DNA of 64,000 nucleotides, taken from assembly GCA_019638185.1 (NCBI GenBank), contig JAHBUH010000006.1:124001-188000 (forward strand), given 5' to 3'. Origin of the DNA: Leadbetterella sp. (GTDB lineage: Bacteria > Bacteroidota > Bacteroidia > Cytophagales > Spirosomataceae). Under the pieces are notes generated by a model. It worked only from the letters and a program-made list of their open reading frames with translations, searched no databases and was not told the DNA's origin. Shown here piece by piece: positions 8,474 to 17,354 of this stretch. The position numbers and the translations under genes were made by a program. Each line of letters opens with the position of its first letter. The stretch's first letter is position 1.

Positions 8474-10138
8474 TCAGAAAGTTAGCGAAAATTGAAGTCC
8501 GTTTTGATACGTGTATTCCAAGGTGCCGTCCAGCTGGGTTACCATCATATTTATGAGCTTTGAGCCGAAGGAGCGGTTATTTTTCAGATCGGGCGATTTC
8601 AGCCCGTTATCTTTTACAATAAGGGTCAGGGTATTCCCGGGCCCTTTACTGAGTTCTATGTTCAGCACAGGAGCGGGGTGGTCTGCAAAGGCGTACTTGC
8701 AGGCATTGGTCACCAGTTCATTGATCAGTAGTCCCAGCAGTGTGGCCGTATCCGCCGGAAGCAGAATACCTGTGGCCACCTGAATCAGTGTAACGTGTCG
8801 GAGATCGAAACTCTCCAGCACACTTTCCGTCAGGTCAGGAATGAAACGCTCCATATCAATACGATCCACCTGCCCGTTTTCATAAAGCTGGCGATGAAGG
8901 TGCACCATGGCCGAGATCCGGAGCTGGGCGTCTTCAATAGCCAGGCGGGCCCCGGGGTCATCCAGCATATTGGCTTGCAGGTTCAGCAGGCTGGATACCA
9001 CCTGCAGGTTATTTTTAACCCGGTGATTCTGTTCCCGCACCAGCAAAGCATTTTTCTGGCTGATAGACCGGTTCTTTTTATAAAGCCGGTAGAGTACAGC
9101 ACTAAGCAGCAATGCCGTGAGCAGGAGGGTTCCCGTTATCCAAAGATAACGTCGGGTGATCCGGAGATTTTGTTCCTGCTGCTGGATTTCGGCGTCTTTT
9201 TTCTCGGTTTCAAACTGAACATGGAGGTTACTGATGGCCCCTTCCCGGTCTTCGGCCAGTACCTGGATCTGGTATTCATTGAGTTTTTCTACGTGTTCCA
9301 GGGCACTTTTATAATCTTTTATACAGATATAATAGTCAGCCCAGGCTCTTTCCAGCGATTTTAAAATGTACTTATTGCCTGGATAGTAGCGGGAAATCAC
9401 TACCTGGCACTCCTCCAGCCATTTCAGGCCTTCTGATTCCCGCCCTTTACTAATAAGATAAGAAGCGTAATCCAGCTTGAGTGTTATTTTATCATGCCTG
9501 TTGGTATCTGTTTTTAGGTATTCCAGCCCCGATTCCATATCATGCCGCACCCCCTTCCCGGTTTTTCGAGCCAGGAACTTCTGCATGGTCAGTTTCAGCT
9601 TTTCCAGTGTCTCGCCGTCTTTCAGTTTAAGAGCATAAGTTTCACCTAACTGCAGGTAATGTAGCGCCTTATCGTAATCAGGTCGGATGAGCGGATCTGT
9701 TTTTCCTAATAGTGACAGGAATCCGTAACCATAAAAATGGCCAAGCCCCCCATAAGCCAGCATTTTTCCCCTGTCGGAGTTACAGGCTTTAAAAATTTCC
9801 AGGGCTGTTTCAACATATTGTAATAACTCATCCTTATCACGCATAAATTGAGCATTGTGAGCCAGCCAGAGGTAATTCCTGCCCAGTTCATAAGAAGGAC
9901 CTTTTTTTTCCAGTATCCGGATGGATTTAAACAGGTTACGGTTCGATTCGAGTATGTTAAGTTTGGTTTGTTCTATTTTCGCCAGGCGGTAATGGGCCTC
10001 GGCTATCTCCACGGGATCATTAACCCTGGTGGCCGAATCAAGGTAAATCCGTACCTCTTTTTCACGCTGGGCATCGCTGCGCTGCGCTGACAGGGCTATG
10101 GGAAACAGGATAATAAGCCAGACGATCAGGGTTCTCAT
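8474..10138 (-). CDS. TPR-containing sensor histidine kinase (HisKA_2/HWE-like)
   Basis: The start at 10138 is preferred over an ATG 13 codons upstream because it directly gives a signal peptide (RTLIVWLIILFPIALSA). A helical periplasmic sensor region of TPR-like repeats (about 30-320) follows, then one transmembrane helix (about 330-352). The H-box NHRVKNNLQVVSSLLNLQ is of the HisKA_2 type, and the C-terminal HATPase domain has NELVTNACKYAF as N-box and VKDNG as G1 box. Such kinases pair with LytTR regulators, and one lies directly downstream. The 554-residue length is normal. The signal sensed is unknown. Confidence 0.88.
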   Translation of the reverse strand: MRTLIVWLIILFPIALSAQRSDAQREKEVRIYLDSATRVNDPVEIAEAHYRLAKIEQTKLNILESNRNLFKSIRILEKKGPSYELGRNYLWLAHNAQFMRDKDELLQYVETALEIFKACNSDRGKMLAYGGLGHFYGYGFLSLLGKTDPLIRPDYDKALHYLQLGETYALKLKDGETLEKLKLTMQKFLARKTGKGVRHDMESGLEYLKTDTNRHDKITLKLDYASYLISKGRESEGLKWLEECQVVISRYYPGNKYILKSLERAWADYYICIKDYKSALEHVEKLNEYQIQVLAEDREGAISNLHVQFETEKKDAEIQQQEQNLRITRRYLWITGTLLLTALLLSAVLYRLYKKNRSISQKNALLVREQNHRVKNNLQVVSSLLNLQANMLDDPGARLAIEDAQLRISAMVHLHRQLYENGQVDRIDMERFIPDLTESVLESFDLRHVTLIQVATGILLPADTATLLGLLINELVTNACKYAFADHPAPVLNIELSKGPGNTLTLIVKDNGLKSPDLKNNRSFGSKLINMMVTQLDGTLEYTYQNGLQFSLTF

Positions 10139-10452
10139 GACTTCCGTACCGGTAAATTCACCGGAAAGTATCTCCAAAGATAAAGAACAGCTATTTCAGA
10201 TAAAAGGCTTTTTGTTTGTTCAAGAGTTTGTAGGTTTTCGTGGAGGATTTCAGGGCTTTCATAAAGGAAAACGGGTATTATGAGCCGTGGGCTGAAATTA
10301 TCTGTAAATATCCTTTCCACCGGCTTTATAAAGTTATTCCCGGTTTTCGTAAAGTGGATTAAGGCATCGGTAAGGGGGGGATTGACCGGGGGGAGGGGAA
10401 TGTATAATATTGTGACGGGTAGCTTTATAAATCTTAAAACAGGTAGTACTCT
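10139..10452. other. divergent intergenic region with no further gene
   Basis: These 314 bp separate the leftward kinase/LytTR operon from the rightward secreted-protein gene. The last 80 bp contain a G-rich stretch (about 10371-10398) and an AT-rich segment with TATAATATTG. No clear -33/-7 pair, hairpin or additional ORF was recognised. Confidence 0.4.
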
Positions 10453-13260
10453 ATGAATAATTTTTACAGAAAAATAGGAGCTTTACTTTTGAGCATTATG
10501 TGCTTAACAGTGAAAGGCCAGACCTTAAAACAAATGCAGCCAGAGTTTAATTTTACGGCTGGTAACGGATCTGTTCTCAGCGGTGGTAGAGTATTTTCAT
10601 TGAAGGGTTACAGCTATGAAGTAAATAACAAGGTAGTTTTTATGACAAGGAACGACCCCTATGATAGGTTTTTTGTTCATGCAACAGATGGTACAGATAA
10701 GGGAACTTTACAATTGCTGGGCCCGGATAACTTTTCTACCCGACCAATGAACGAAACGCTTCAGGAATACCTGAGCAAAACAGGTCTTTTCAGGGTAGCT
10801 AATACCGGTAAGTTATTGTATATGTTCCTCAAAAAGAATTATACAACTAATGAATATTATCTATGGCGTACCGATGGTACAAAAGAAGGAACCTATCAGC
10901 TTCCGGTGACTTATGAAAATCAGAATCCACCCTATATTTCCAATAGCTACCTGGTTAAAGATTACTGCTTTGTGCCGGTTATGGAAAAGAATGAGACGGT
11001 GGTGTATCAGACCACGGGCACAAAAGAGTCTGTGAAAGTTTTTAAAAAAAACATTACGATTCATGGTAACGAAACTAAGCACCAATCTAATTATTTATTT
11101 TATACAGAATTTACCGTTTCGGGGGGAAGTACAGCGTATCAGTCCAATATTAAAGCGTATGATACCCGCTCAGGAGCGGAAAAGACCTTTGACTTTGGTG
11201 AAAGCCCTACTCGGTATTCTCTTGAGTATGCCAACGATGATCAGGCCATATTTACTGTATATACCGGAGCTCCTAAAAAAAGGCAACTTTGGGAGTTAGA
11301 TTTAAAAAGCGGCTCGAAAAGAAAAATTATTGAAACTACAAATACAGATATTCTGTCAGAGGGCGGAAGTGATAATTTTACTGTTTTTAAATATGAGGAT
11401 GGGCTGACCTTTCAGGTTATTCATAGTAAGCTAAATGCTCCTATTGGCCCTATAACCACCTATATATTAAAGAAAGGTAGTTCGTCAATTGAGGCTATTG
11501 GTATTGGGAGCTTTATTTATAATCAGATATATTATAAGGGCCAGCTGTTTATTAAAACGGGTACCCAGTTACATATCTCTGATGGAAGTAAAGGAGGGAC
11601 CCGTGTATTGGCGGAATTTCCCGGAGGGGACGGCAATTTTGATGAACAGCGTGGGCTCGTCAGTGAACCTGCTCCTATGATCGTTAAAGATAAGCTCTTT
11701 TATTTTATACGTACAGCTAACCGGACTGACAGGCTGAACGACTATACGATCTGGCAGATAGATGCTACGCTGAAACCTTCCGTATTTATGAATAATATCC
11801 GTGGCTTCAGCCCTTTTTATGATATCAAAGGAAAATTCTATTTTACAGATCATGAGCATATCTATGAATCTGACGGTACCGTTGATGGTACTAAAAAAAT
11901 CGTTGCATTAGCGGGCTATGTTGACAGAGATTTTCGGAAGCGGATCGATAATACTACTAATCGTCAGATGTCGAAAGAAGACCCTGTGATACTTTATAAA
12001 ATATTTCGAATAAACGACAGGCTCATCTTTGATCAAAATTACAATGAATCTTTAGGCTTGGGTATTTCTAATCAACCGGAATACCGAAAAATGTACGATT
12101 CCTGGGGTAGTGTTGCCTTTGGTGGATCGAATCTCTTTTCATTTGATCCTGTCGCCAATGCCGAATCTTGTGGAAATATGATCTATTTTAATTCGCTGTG
12201 CAAAGGCCAGCCGGCATATTCTGCGTTTGTAAAATACCCTGACTCTAAATTAGAGTGGTACAGAAATGATACTTTGCTGGTAAATACCCCCCGTGATTCG
12301 TTATTGATCAACCAAAACGGAGTTTATAAGGTGAAATCTACCTATAAAAACTGTACCGGGTATTCCAATGAGATAAATATAAAAGTCAATGCCCCCAAAA
12401 TAACATTGAGTTTATATTCCTCTAATAGTTCATCCCCCCCTAATAGTTCAGGCCCTTGGGATCTCGTCACAACGGTTTCGGAGGGTTATAGAACAAATGA
12501 TGCTGGTTTGGATACTTATACAAACTGGACTCACAGAGTTTTTTATAAGGATAAAGAAGTTCAAAATATACCCTTTCCATACTATCCGTCTCGTTATAAT
12601 GGTATTAAGGCCAGTGAATCAGGTGATTATACTGTAGTGATAACCGATTACAGAAAATGTAAATCACAGGCTACATTAAAAGTAGGAGAAGGAAATAGTA
12701 CAGGCAATAATGGCAATACGGGTAATAACGGTAATACCGGAACCACCCTCACCGCCACCATTTCCAGCCCGGCTACCACTGTTTACGCCCCGCAGACCGT
12801 TCTCCTCACGGCTAACAGCGGTACAGGTTATACCTACCAATGGCGGCGGAACGGCGTGAATATTCCGGGGGCCACGGGGGCTACCTATGAAGCTAAAGAG
12901 TCCGGCACTTATACCGTGGTGATCACGGCTAACGGGCAGTCGGTAACCTCTAACAGCATAGTACTAGCGGTGCAGGTACCGCTGGCAAAAGAGCCTGAAG
13001 TTTCGGGTATTGAAGTGACTGTTTTTCCTAACCCGGCTGAGCAGCAGGTGAATGCGGAGATTCGCTTAGCCGAGGAGCTTCCCGTGCGGGTGGAGATTTA
13101 CACGGCAGATGGGAGGCGGGTAAAACTGTGGCATTCAGAAGGCGGTAGTTATGTGCATCGCCCGGTGATTAGCCTGGGCAGTGGGTTGGAAGGCCAGCAA
13201 CTTCTGCTGAAGGTGACCACAGATAAGGCATTTGTCACTAAAAAAATATTTGTAAAATAA
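10453..13260 (+). CDS. large type IX-secreted protein with ELWxxDGT-type repeats and Ig-like domain
   Basis: The 935-residue protein begins with a signal peptide (about 1-22, cleavage near VKGQ). Its first 550 residues contain recurrent units of the ELWxxDGT type, for example LWRTDGTKEGTYQL, HISDGSKGGTRVL and YESDGTVDGTKKI. A Gly/Asn-rich linker (about 750-770) precedes an Ig-like domain (YTYQWRRNGVNIPGATGATY), and the last 80 residues from VFPNPAEQQVN form a type A C-terminal sorting domain for the type IX secretion system. It is therefore expected on the cell surface or released. The repeat family has no firm function; adhesion or surface binding is an inference. The upstream 314 bp separate it from the divergent kinase gene. 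Confidence 0.8.
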   Translation: MNNFYRKIGALLLSIMCLTVKGQTLKQMQPEFNFTAGNGSVLSGGRVFSLKGYSYEVNNKVVFMTRNDPYDRFFVHATDGTDKGTLQLLGPDNFSTRPMNETLQEYLSKTGLFRVANTGKLLYMFLKKNYTTNEYYLWRTDGTKEGTYQLPVTYENQNPPYISNSYLVKDYCFVPVMEKNETVVYQTTGTKESVKVFKKNITIHGNETKHQSNYLFYTEFTVSGGSTAYQSNIKAYDTRSGAEKTFDFGESPTRYSLEYANDDQAIFTVYTGAPKKRQLWELDLKSGSKRKIIETTNTDILSEGGSDNFTVFKYEDGLTFQVIHSKLNAPIGPITTYILKKGSSSIEAIGIGSFIYNQIYYKGQLFIKTGTQLHISDGSKGGTRVLAEFPGGDGNFDEQRGLVSEPAPMIVKDKLFYFIRTANRTDRLNDYTIWQIDATLKPSVFMNNIRGFSPFYDIKGKFYFTDHEHIYESDGTVDGTKKIVALAGYVDRDFRKRIDNTTNRQMSKEDPVILYKIFRINDRLIFDQNYNESLGLGISNQPEYRKMYDSWGSVAFGGSNLFSFDPVANAESCGNMIYFNSLCKGQPAYSAFVKYPDSKLEWYRNDTLLVNTPRDSLLINQNGVYKVKSTYKNCTGYSNEINIKVNAPKITLSLYSSNSSSPPNSSGPWDLVTTVSEGYRTNDAGLDTYTNWTHRVFYKDKEVQNIPFPYYPSRYNGIKASESGDYTVVITDYRKCKSQATLKVGEGNSTGNNGNTGNNGNTGTTLTATISSPATTVYAPQTVLLTANSGTGYTYQWRRNGVNIPGATGATYEAKESGTYTVVITANGQSVTSNSIVLAVQVPLAKEPEVSGIEVTVFPNPAEQQVNAEIRLAEELPVRVEIYTADGRRVKLWHSEGGSYVHRPVISLGSGLEGQQLLLKVTTDKAFVTKKIFVK

Positions 13261-13291
13261 AGATAAAACAGCTCAAAGCTAATTTATACCT

Positions 13292-13759
13292 ATGAGAAAG
13301 ATAGTATACATTTTCCTGATTTTAAGTGTGTTTTCCTGTGGTGGAGGGAGTGATCCCGAGCCGGATAAGGGCGGAACTACTCCGACCGCGTCTCTGAAAG
13401 AAAAGATCAGTAAAACCTGGGCTCCCCAGGCCGTGTCTGAAAACGGTACGGTGGTCTATACCAAAGGCGCATCTAACAATATCAAGTCGTATTACAGCTC
13501 CTTCAAGCTAAAACTGCAGGCTAACGGTAGCGTGGAGCTCACAGAGGTGGAAGGTACCAGGATCACCGGTAAATGGTCTTTGGGAAGTAATGACACCCGC
13601 CTGCTTCTCCAGGAGCTTAGCCCTGCGCCTTCAGAGTCTGGCGGAGCACTGGAATACAGTATTTCCGCGGCAGATGATAAAAAATTAACCATTTCGGCCC
13701 TTAAAGTAAACCATAAGACCGGGGGCACTACGAATAAGTACGAGCTTATTCCGGAGTGA
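13292..13759 (+). CDS. small lipoprotein, lipocalin-like
   Basis: This 155-residue protein has a lipoprotein signal: hydrophobic residues 5-15, a Cys at residue 16 in VFSC, then the Gly/Asp-rich tether GGGSDPEPDKGG. The mature part alternates short beta-strand-like stretches, including a GKWSLGSNDTRLLLQ segment resembling lipocalin-like lipoproteins of Bacteroidota. It follows the large secreted protein by 31 bp on the same strand and may be co-transcribed. No ligand can be inferred. Confidence 0.65.
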   Translation: MRKIVYIFLILSVFSCGGGSDPEPDKGGTTPTASLKEKISKTWAPQAVSENGTVVYTKGASNNIKSYYSSFKLKLQANGSVELTEVEGTRITGKWSLGSNDTRLLLQELSPAPSESGGALEYSISAADDKKLTISALKVNHKTGGTTNKYELIPE

Positions 13760-13795
13760 CCCCCGGTTTGCTGTAAATGAAAGAAAACACGCTGT

Positions 13796-14614
13796 ATGGA
13801 AGAAAATGTGTTGACACTGGATCAGGTGAGCTTTCAATACCAGGATGATCATGCCTGGGTATTGGATGGCATAAATATTATTCTGAGGCCGGGTGATAAG
13901 GTAGGAATGGTAGGCGACAATGGCTGCGGAAAATCAACCATTACCAAGCTCATCCTGGGTATAGAGAAACCCATCAAAGGCGAGGTTAAGCTGTGTAATG
14001 AAGTAGTGAGCTGGTCAAGGCACTACCCGGAAGTAGGATATATAGGTGATCCGGGGTATAGTTCGGAAATGCTGGGGCTACCGGTCAGCGTAACCGTTAA
14101 AACCCTCGTAGAGGTAGTGGAACAGATTTATGGGGAAGGAGTGAGGGAATTAATAACACTTCTGGATATTGAGAGTTTATATGGGAAGGAAAATCAGAAT
14201 CTCTCCACAGGGGAACGCAAAAGGGTGATGGCTTTATTGGCTTTATCTAAACCTAACCGTTTATTGATCCTGGACGAGCCTTTTGACGGCCTTGATAAAC
14301 ACTATAGGGAAGTGATGTTTATACTTCTTCAGCGGTACCTGACTCCGGAGGTTTCTTTACTGTTTATCGGGCATAGCAGGATAGAAATAGACTTATTTAC
14401 AGATAAGGTGTTTCGGATTATTAAAGGGAAGCTGGTACCTGAGGCTCAGAATAAATTTTCAGTTACGGTCAGCAGTAAATCACAGGAGCCTTTAGTAAGT
14501 ATAAAGAAATCCGGTGTGTTTCAGTATGAACTTAACCGCATGCTGGAATCGAAAGAAGTAGAAAGTGAGATATCATTCAGTTTGATTCAGATAGATGAAA
14601 CCAAAGAAATATAG
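13796..14614 (+). CDS. ABC transporter ATP-binding protein
   Basis: The 272-residue cytoplasmic ATPase has a Walker A motif GDNGCGKST at residues 40-48, the signature LSTGERKRV at about 137-145 and Walker B LLILDEPFDGLD at about 156-167. The domain sits in the first 215 residues and a 55-residue tail follows. Its last 20 bp overlap the start of the membrane-protein gene downstream, which indicates coupling with a permease partner. The pair is probably an exporter or a cell-envelope machine; no substrate can be read from the sequence. Confidence 0.85.
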   Translation: MEENVLTLDQVSFQYQDDHAWVLDGINIILRPGDKVGMVGDNGCGKSTITKLILGIEKPIKGEVKLCNEVVSWSRHYPEVGYIGDPGYSSEMLGLPVSVTVKTLVEVVEQIYGEGVRELITLLDIESLYGKENQNLSTGERKRVMALLALSKPNRLLILDEPFDGLDKHYREVMFILLQRYLTPEVSLLFIGHSRIEIDLFTDKVFRIIKGKLVPEAQNKFSVTVSSKSQEPLVSIKKSGVFQYELNRMLESKEVESEISFSLIQIDETKEI

Positions 14615-15377
14615 TGTATTGGCTTTACCTTTGATCAGGAAGGCAAGCCGGCAGTTGAAACCCCTTATCCGGGTTTCAGCAGTACTTATTTTACTGAGCC
14701 TGCTATTCTTCCGGGATGAGAAGGGTTCGGTTTTGCTTTTGGGGTGGTTAGATTGGTCTGAACTCACGGTAAGTAGTGACCGGAATGAGGCGTTCTCCTA
14801 TTTGTTTTATGATCTCTATTCTACCTGGTGGCTTCTTGTGATCGTTTTTTGTATTTATAGCGGTTTATTACTCCCGCTAAATTCCAGTTTTAGTGTAAAT
14901 CAGCATCTTTGGCTTAGAATGCTGCCTGAAGTCAGGCCATTTGATGTGGCTTTATCCAAAGTTTATACCCTGTTTTATTCTGTAGGCGTCCTGGTGGCGG
15001 TGTCTGTAGTGTGGGCTTTGCTGTACGCCTTGTTGAAAGGGGGTGAAGTGCTAAGGTTATTGATCCCTATCCTGGGTTTGGTAGGCTACATCTTTCTTTC
15101 GTCCGGTTTGCTTTTGAGCGTATCTGTATTTTCGGCCAATAGATATTCTCCGGGCCGGGCCGTTGCCCTCCTGTTTACATTTTTCCCTGCATTTTTATAT
15201 TTCATAGGCAGAGGTACGGCCGTAAGGGTGAACGGGTATTTCCCTTATGCTATGCCCTTTGCGAATAAATATTATGAGCATCTATCGTTAAGGCCTTTTC
15301 TTACGGCAGCAATATTGGGGTTAGCCCTGATGGGTATATATCTTTTTAAAAATTATCGAATTACATCATCACTATGA
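14595..15377 (+). CDS. polytopic membrane protein, probable ABC permease partner
   Basis: The 260-residue protein has about six hydrophobic helices (near residues 26-42, 78-96, 120-142, 155-177, 185-205 and 233-250) and a basic N-terminus. It overlaps the upstream ATPase gene by 20 bp, and the next gene starts 4 bp before its stop. The arrangement and helix number suit the membrane subunit of a small ABC-2-like transporter. I do not recognise the family from sequence, so the permease role is inferred from context. Confidence 0.6.
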   Translation: MKPKKYSVLALPLIRKASRQLKPLIRVSAVLILLSLLFFRDEKGSVLLLGWLDWSELTVSSDRNEAFSYLFYDLYSTWWLLVIVFCIYSGLLLPLNSSFSVNQHLWLRMLPEVRPFDVALSKVYTLFYSVGVLVAVSVVWALLYALLKGGEVLRLLIPILGLVGYIFLSSGLLLSVSVFSANRYSPGRAVALLFTFFPAFLYFIGRGTAVRVNGYFPYAMPFANKYYEHLSLRPFLTAAILGLALMGIYLFKNYRITSSL

Positions 15378-15997
15378 TATACAGAAATATACGATCCGGA
15401 GTTGTGGGGCTTTTTATGCTCCTGACATTGAACAGTTGTGCCGCACCGGTGGGTGCTATGATCATCAAGGGTTTAACCTTTTATATCGTTGCTATAGGCA
15501 AAGAAGTTGCCATTACAACCACCGGGATACTGGCGGAAAAGGCCGTTGATTTTATTATTAACTGGGTAGAGGGTAAAGATGAAAAAGCACCGTCTGTCAA
15601 TATTCTACCTCTCAGAAATGATCCTCTTAAGGGTTATTTGAATGAGGAGTACTTAATTGAAGTTAACGGAGTAAGAGAAGGGCGTTCTTCATTTGCAAAG
15701 ATACCCATGAAAGGTCACGGGCTGAAATTTGAAAGGGTAGATACCTATTCTCAATGGCAGCCTACCATAGAAACGCAGAGAATAGTAAGGGAAGTAACTA
15801 AAATAGGCTGTGCTCAGCTTTCTTTGAAAGACCTGGATTATTATGAGGGTGATGTAGATGGGAAAATGGGTCCCAAAACACGAAAAGCATTAAAGATATT
15901 TCAAGAAAAAACTTCAGGCTTGAAAGTTACGGGCGCATTAGATGAGCCCACGATGAAAGCATTATTAGGTGATCAATTTATTCAATCAGGTCAATAG
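15374..15997 (+). CDS. lipoprotein with C-terminal peptidoglycan-binding domain
   Basis: The 207-residue protein has a lipoprotein-type signal (VVGLFMLLTLNSC, Cys at 22). A hydrophobic segment follows at about 30-60, then a charged middle region, and at the C-terminus (about 145-200) a PG_binding_1 module: LKDLDYYEGDVDGKMGPKT followed by RKALKIFQEK and TGALDEPTMKALL. Such modules bind peptidoglycan. The gene starts inside the stop of the membrane-protein gene (ATGA overlap), so it belongs to the same operon and may tether the complex to the cell wall. Confidence 0.7.
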   Translation: MIYRNIRSGVVGLFMLLTLNSCAAPVGAMIIKGLTFYIVAIGKEVAITTTGILAEKAVDFIINWVEGKDEKAPSVNILPLRNDPLKGYLNEEYLIEVNGVREGRSSFAKIPMKGHGLKFERVDTYSQWQPTIETQRIVREVTKIGCAQLSLKDLDYYEGDVDGKMGPKTRKALKIFQEKTSGLKVTGALDEPTMKALLGDQFIQSGQ

Positions 15998-15999
15998 TT

Positions 16000-16251
16000 A
16001 TGAAAAATACATTTAGAGTTTTTGGGATAATATTAATCGTTTTTTCGCTGATTATGTTTATGTATGGCAGTATTAAAACAGCCAGGGAAGAAGATGAGGT
16101 AGCAGAAAAGATAGAGATAGACGGGATACAATTAGTGAAGCAGAGTGAGAGCGGTGAAAGGGCTAAAACAGCTTACATCATTGGATTTGTCCTGCTATCA
16201 TCGGGAATAGGCATGATAGTTTTAGCCCCTTCAGGGAAAAAAAGGAGGTAA
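16000..16251 (+). CDS. small membrane protein with two transmembrane helices
   Basis: This 83-residue protein has hydrophobic helices at about residues 6-25 and 58-76, separated by a charged loop rich in Glu and Lys, and a basic C-terminus. It resembles small DUF3185-like proteins but no family is firmly recognised. It begins 2 bp after the stop of the lipoprotein gene and is the last gene of the ABC operon. Confidence 0.6.
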   Translation: MKNTFRVFGIILIVFSLIMFMYGSIKTAREEDEVAEKIEIDGIQLVKQSESGERAKTAYIIGFVLLSSGIGMIVLAPSGKKRR

Positions 16252-16298
16252 GCACTATCTGAATAAATTATACTGTTTGGAAACAGGCGTACGTCTTG

Positions 16299-16427
16299 TT
16301 ATCGTTTGAAGGCGAGGCCGAGCAGGGGGCCTGTGCCTTTAATTATGGGTATCCCAGGTGCAGTCGCTCCGGCACCAGCGGCAGTCAATCCCTCATAGGT
16401 CATAGCGGTTCGCCGCCCGGCGTACAG
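16299..16427 (-). pseudogene. possible gene remnant in a GC-rich spacer
   Basis: Within the 254-bp spacer downstream of the ABC operon, a G+C-rich island reads on the minus strand as 42 residues ending in a stop, including TYEGLTAAGAGATAPG and IPIIKGTGPLLG. A stop codon lies directly upstream in the same frame. The Gly/Ala-rich, protein-like composition and base content unlike the AT-rich flanks suggest a decayed 3' end of a transferred gene. It is too short to identify. Confidence 0.25.
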
Positions 16428-16481
16428 CTACTTCATCGCTATAAAATTTAAGCAGTTAGCCTTATTCTGTGATTTGTTACC

Positions 16482-16489
16482 TACATTTG
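16482..16489 (+). promoter_or_regulatory. candidate -7 element upstream of the PAP2 gene
   Basis: TACATTTG fits the Bacteroidota TAnnTTTG -7 consensus and lies 32 bp before the chosen ATG. A matching -33 TTG was not found at the usual distance, so this is tentative. Confidence 0.35.
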
Positions 16490-16520
16490 GTGAATTTTTT
16501 GATTTTTGGAGGTATATCAC

Positions 16521-17354
16521 ATGATGAATGATAGGATTAGGAATAATTATTCGGGATTAAGGCCCCGGTTGTTTATTTTTCCTGTTTTCTTGTTGGTTTT
16601 GATCGTATTGTTTTTGTACGGTGAGGGGGCACTGAATGTGTCCGGGTATGTAGAGATTCAAAAAGATGTATTCTTATCGATAAATCATTTTCTGGGCCGT
16701 TATCCGGTTCTGCAGCATAATCTTACCCAGCTGGGGGATGTCCTCATTATCTTGCCGCTGATTACGATTTTAATTGTGTATGCCCCTAAAATCTGGGAAG
16801 CCTTACTGGCGGGGCTTTTGGTTTCGGCTGTTTTTTCTGCGGTCTTAAAAAAGCTTTTTGCCGTACCCCGGCCTGCAGCCGTCTTAGACCATAACACCTT
16901 TATAATCATGGGGAAGAAGCTGACGGGTTTTAATAGCCTGCCTTCGGGGCATTCCATTACCATTTTTACGGTGCTTACCGTTTTGCTGTTTGCATTTATG
17001 CCTAAAAAATGGGAAGGTAAGACTTTATGGGTCCTTTTTGTGGTGATAACGGGTCTGATCCTTGCGTTTACGAGGGTGGGGGTAGGGGCACATCACCCCT
17101 TAGATGTGATCAGCGGTAGTATTATCGGGTACATTTCAGGGCTGTCCGGAATTTTTATCAGTCGTAAGTATAAGATAGGGGCCTGGATAGGCCCAAAAAA
17201 GTATTACCCGGTTTTTATCCTGCTGTTTTTGGTTTGTGGTGGTGTATTGGTCACCCGGATCAGGAATGAAAATCTGCTTGTGTACTATTTTTCAATCATC
17301 AGTTTAGCTTTTTCTCTGTATAAAATTATTCAGGTTTATGTTCAAAGGAGGTAA
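16521..17354 (+). CDS. PAP2-superfamily membrane phosphatase
   Basis: The start at ATG 16521 is preferred over a TTG 15 bp upstream because a GGAGG ribosome-binding site lies at 16508-16512, correctly spaced for the ATG. The 277-residue protein has about six to eight membrane helices and the three PAP2 phosphatase motifs in order: KKLFAVPRP (KxxxxxxRP-like), PSGH in NSLPSGHS, and RVGVGAHHPLD, which supplies the last catalytic His and Asp. Such enzymes remove phosphate from lipid A, undecaprenyl or phosphatidyl lipids. It overlaps a phosphoethanolamine transferase gene downstream, which points to lipid A phosphate remodelling. Confidence 0.85.
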   Translation: MMNDRIRNNYSGLRPRLFIFPVFLLVLIVLFLYGEGALNVSGYVEIQKDVFLSINHFLGRYPVLQHNLTQLGDVLIILPLITILIVYAPKIWEALLAGLLVSAVFSAVLKKLFAVPRPAAVLDHNTFIIMGKKLTGFNSLPSGHSITIFTVLTVLLFAFMPKKWEGKTLWVLFVVITGLILAFTRVGVGAHHPLDVISGSIIGYISGLSGIFISRKYKIGAWIGPKKYYPVFILLFLVCGGVLVTRIRNENLLVYYFSIISLAFSLYKIIQVYVQRR

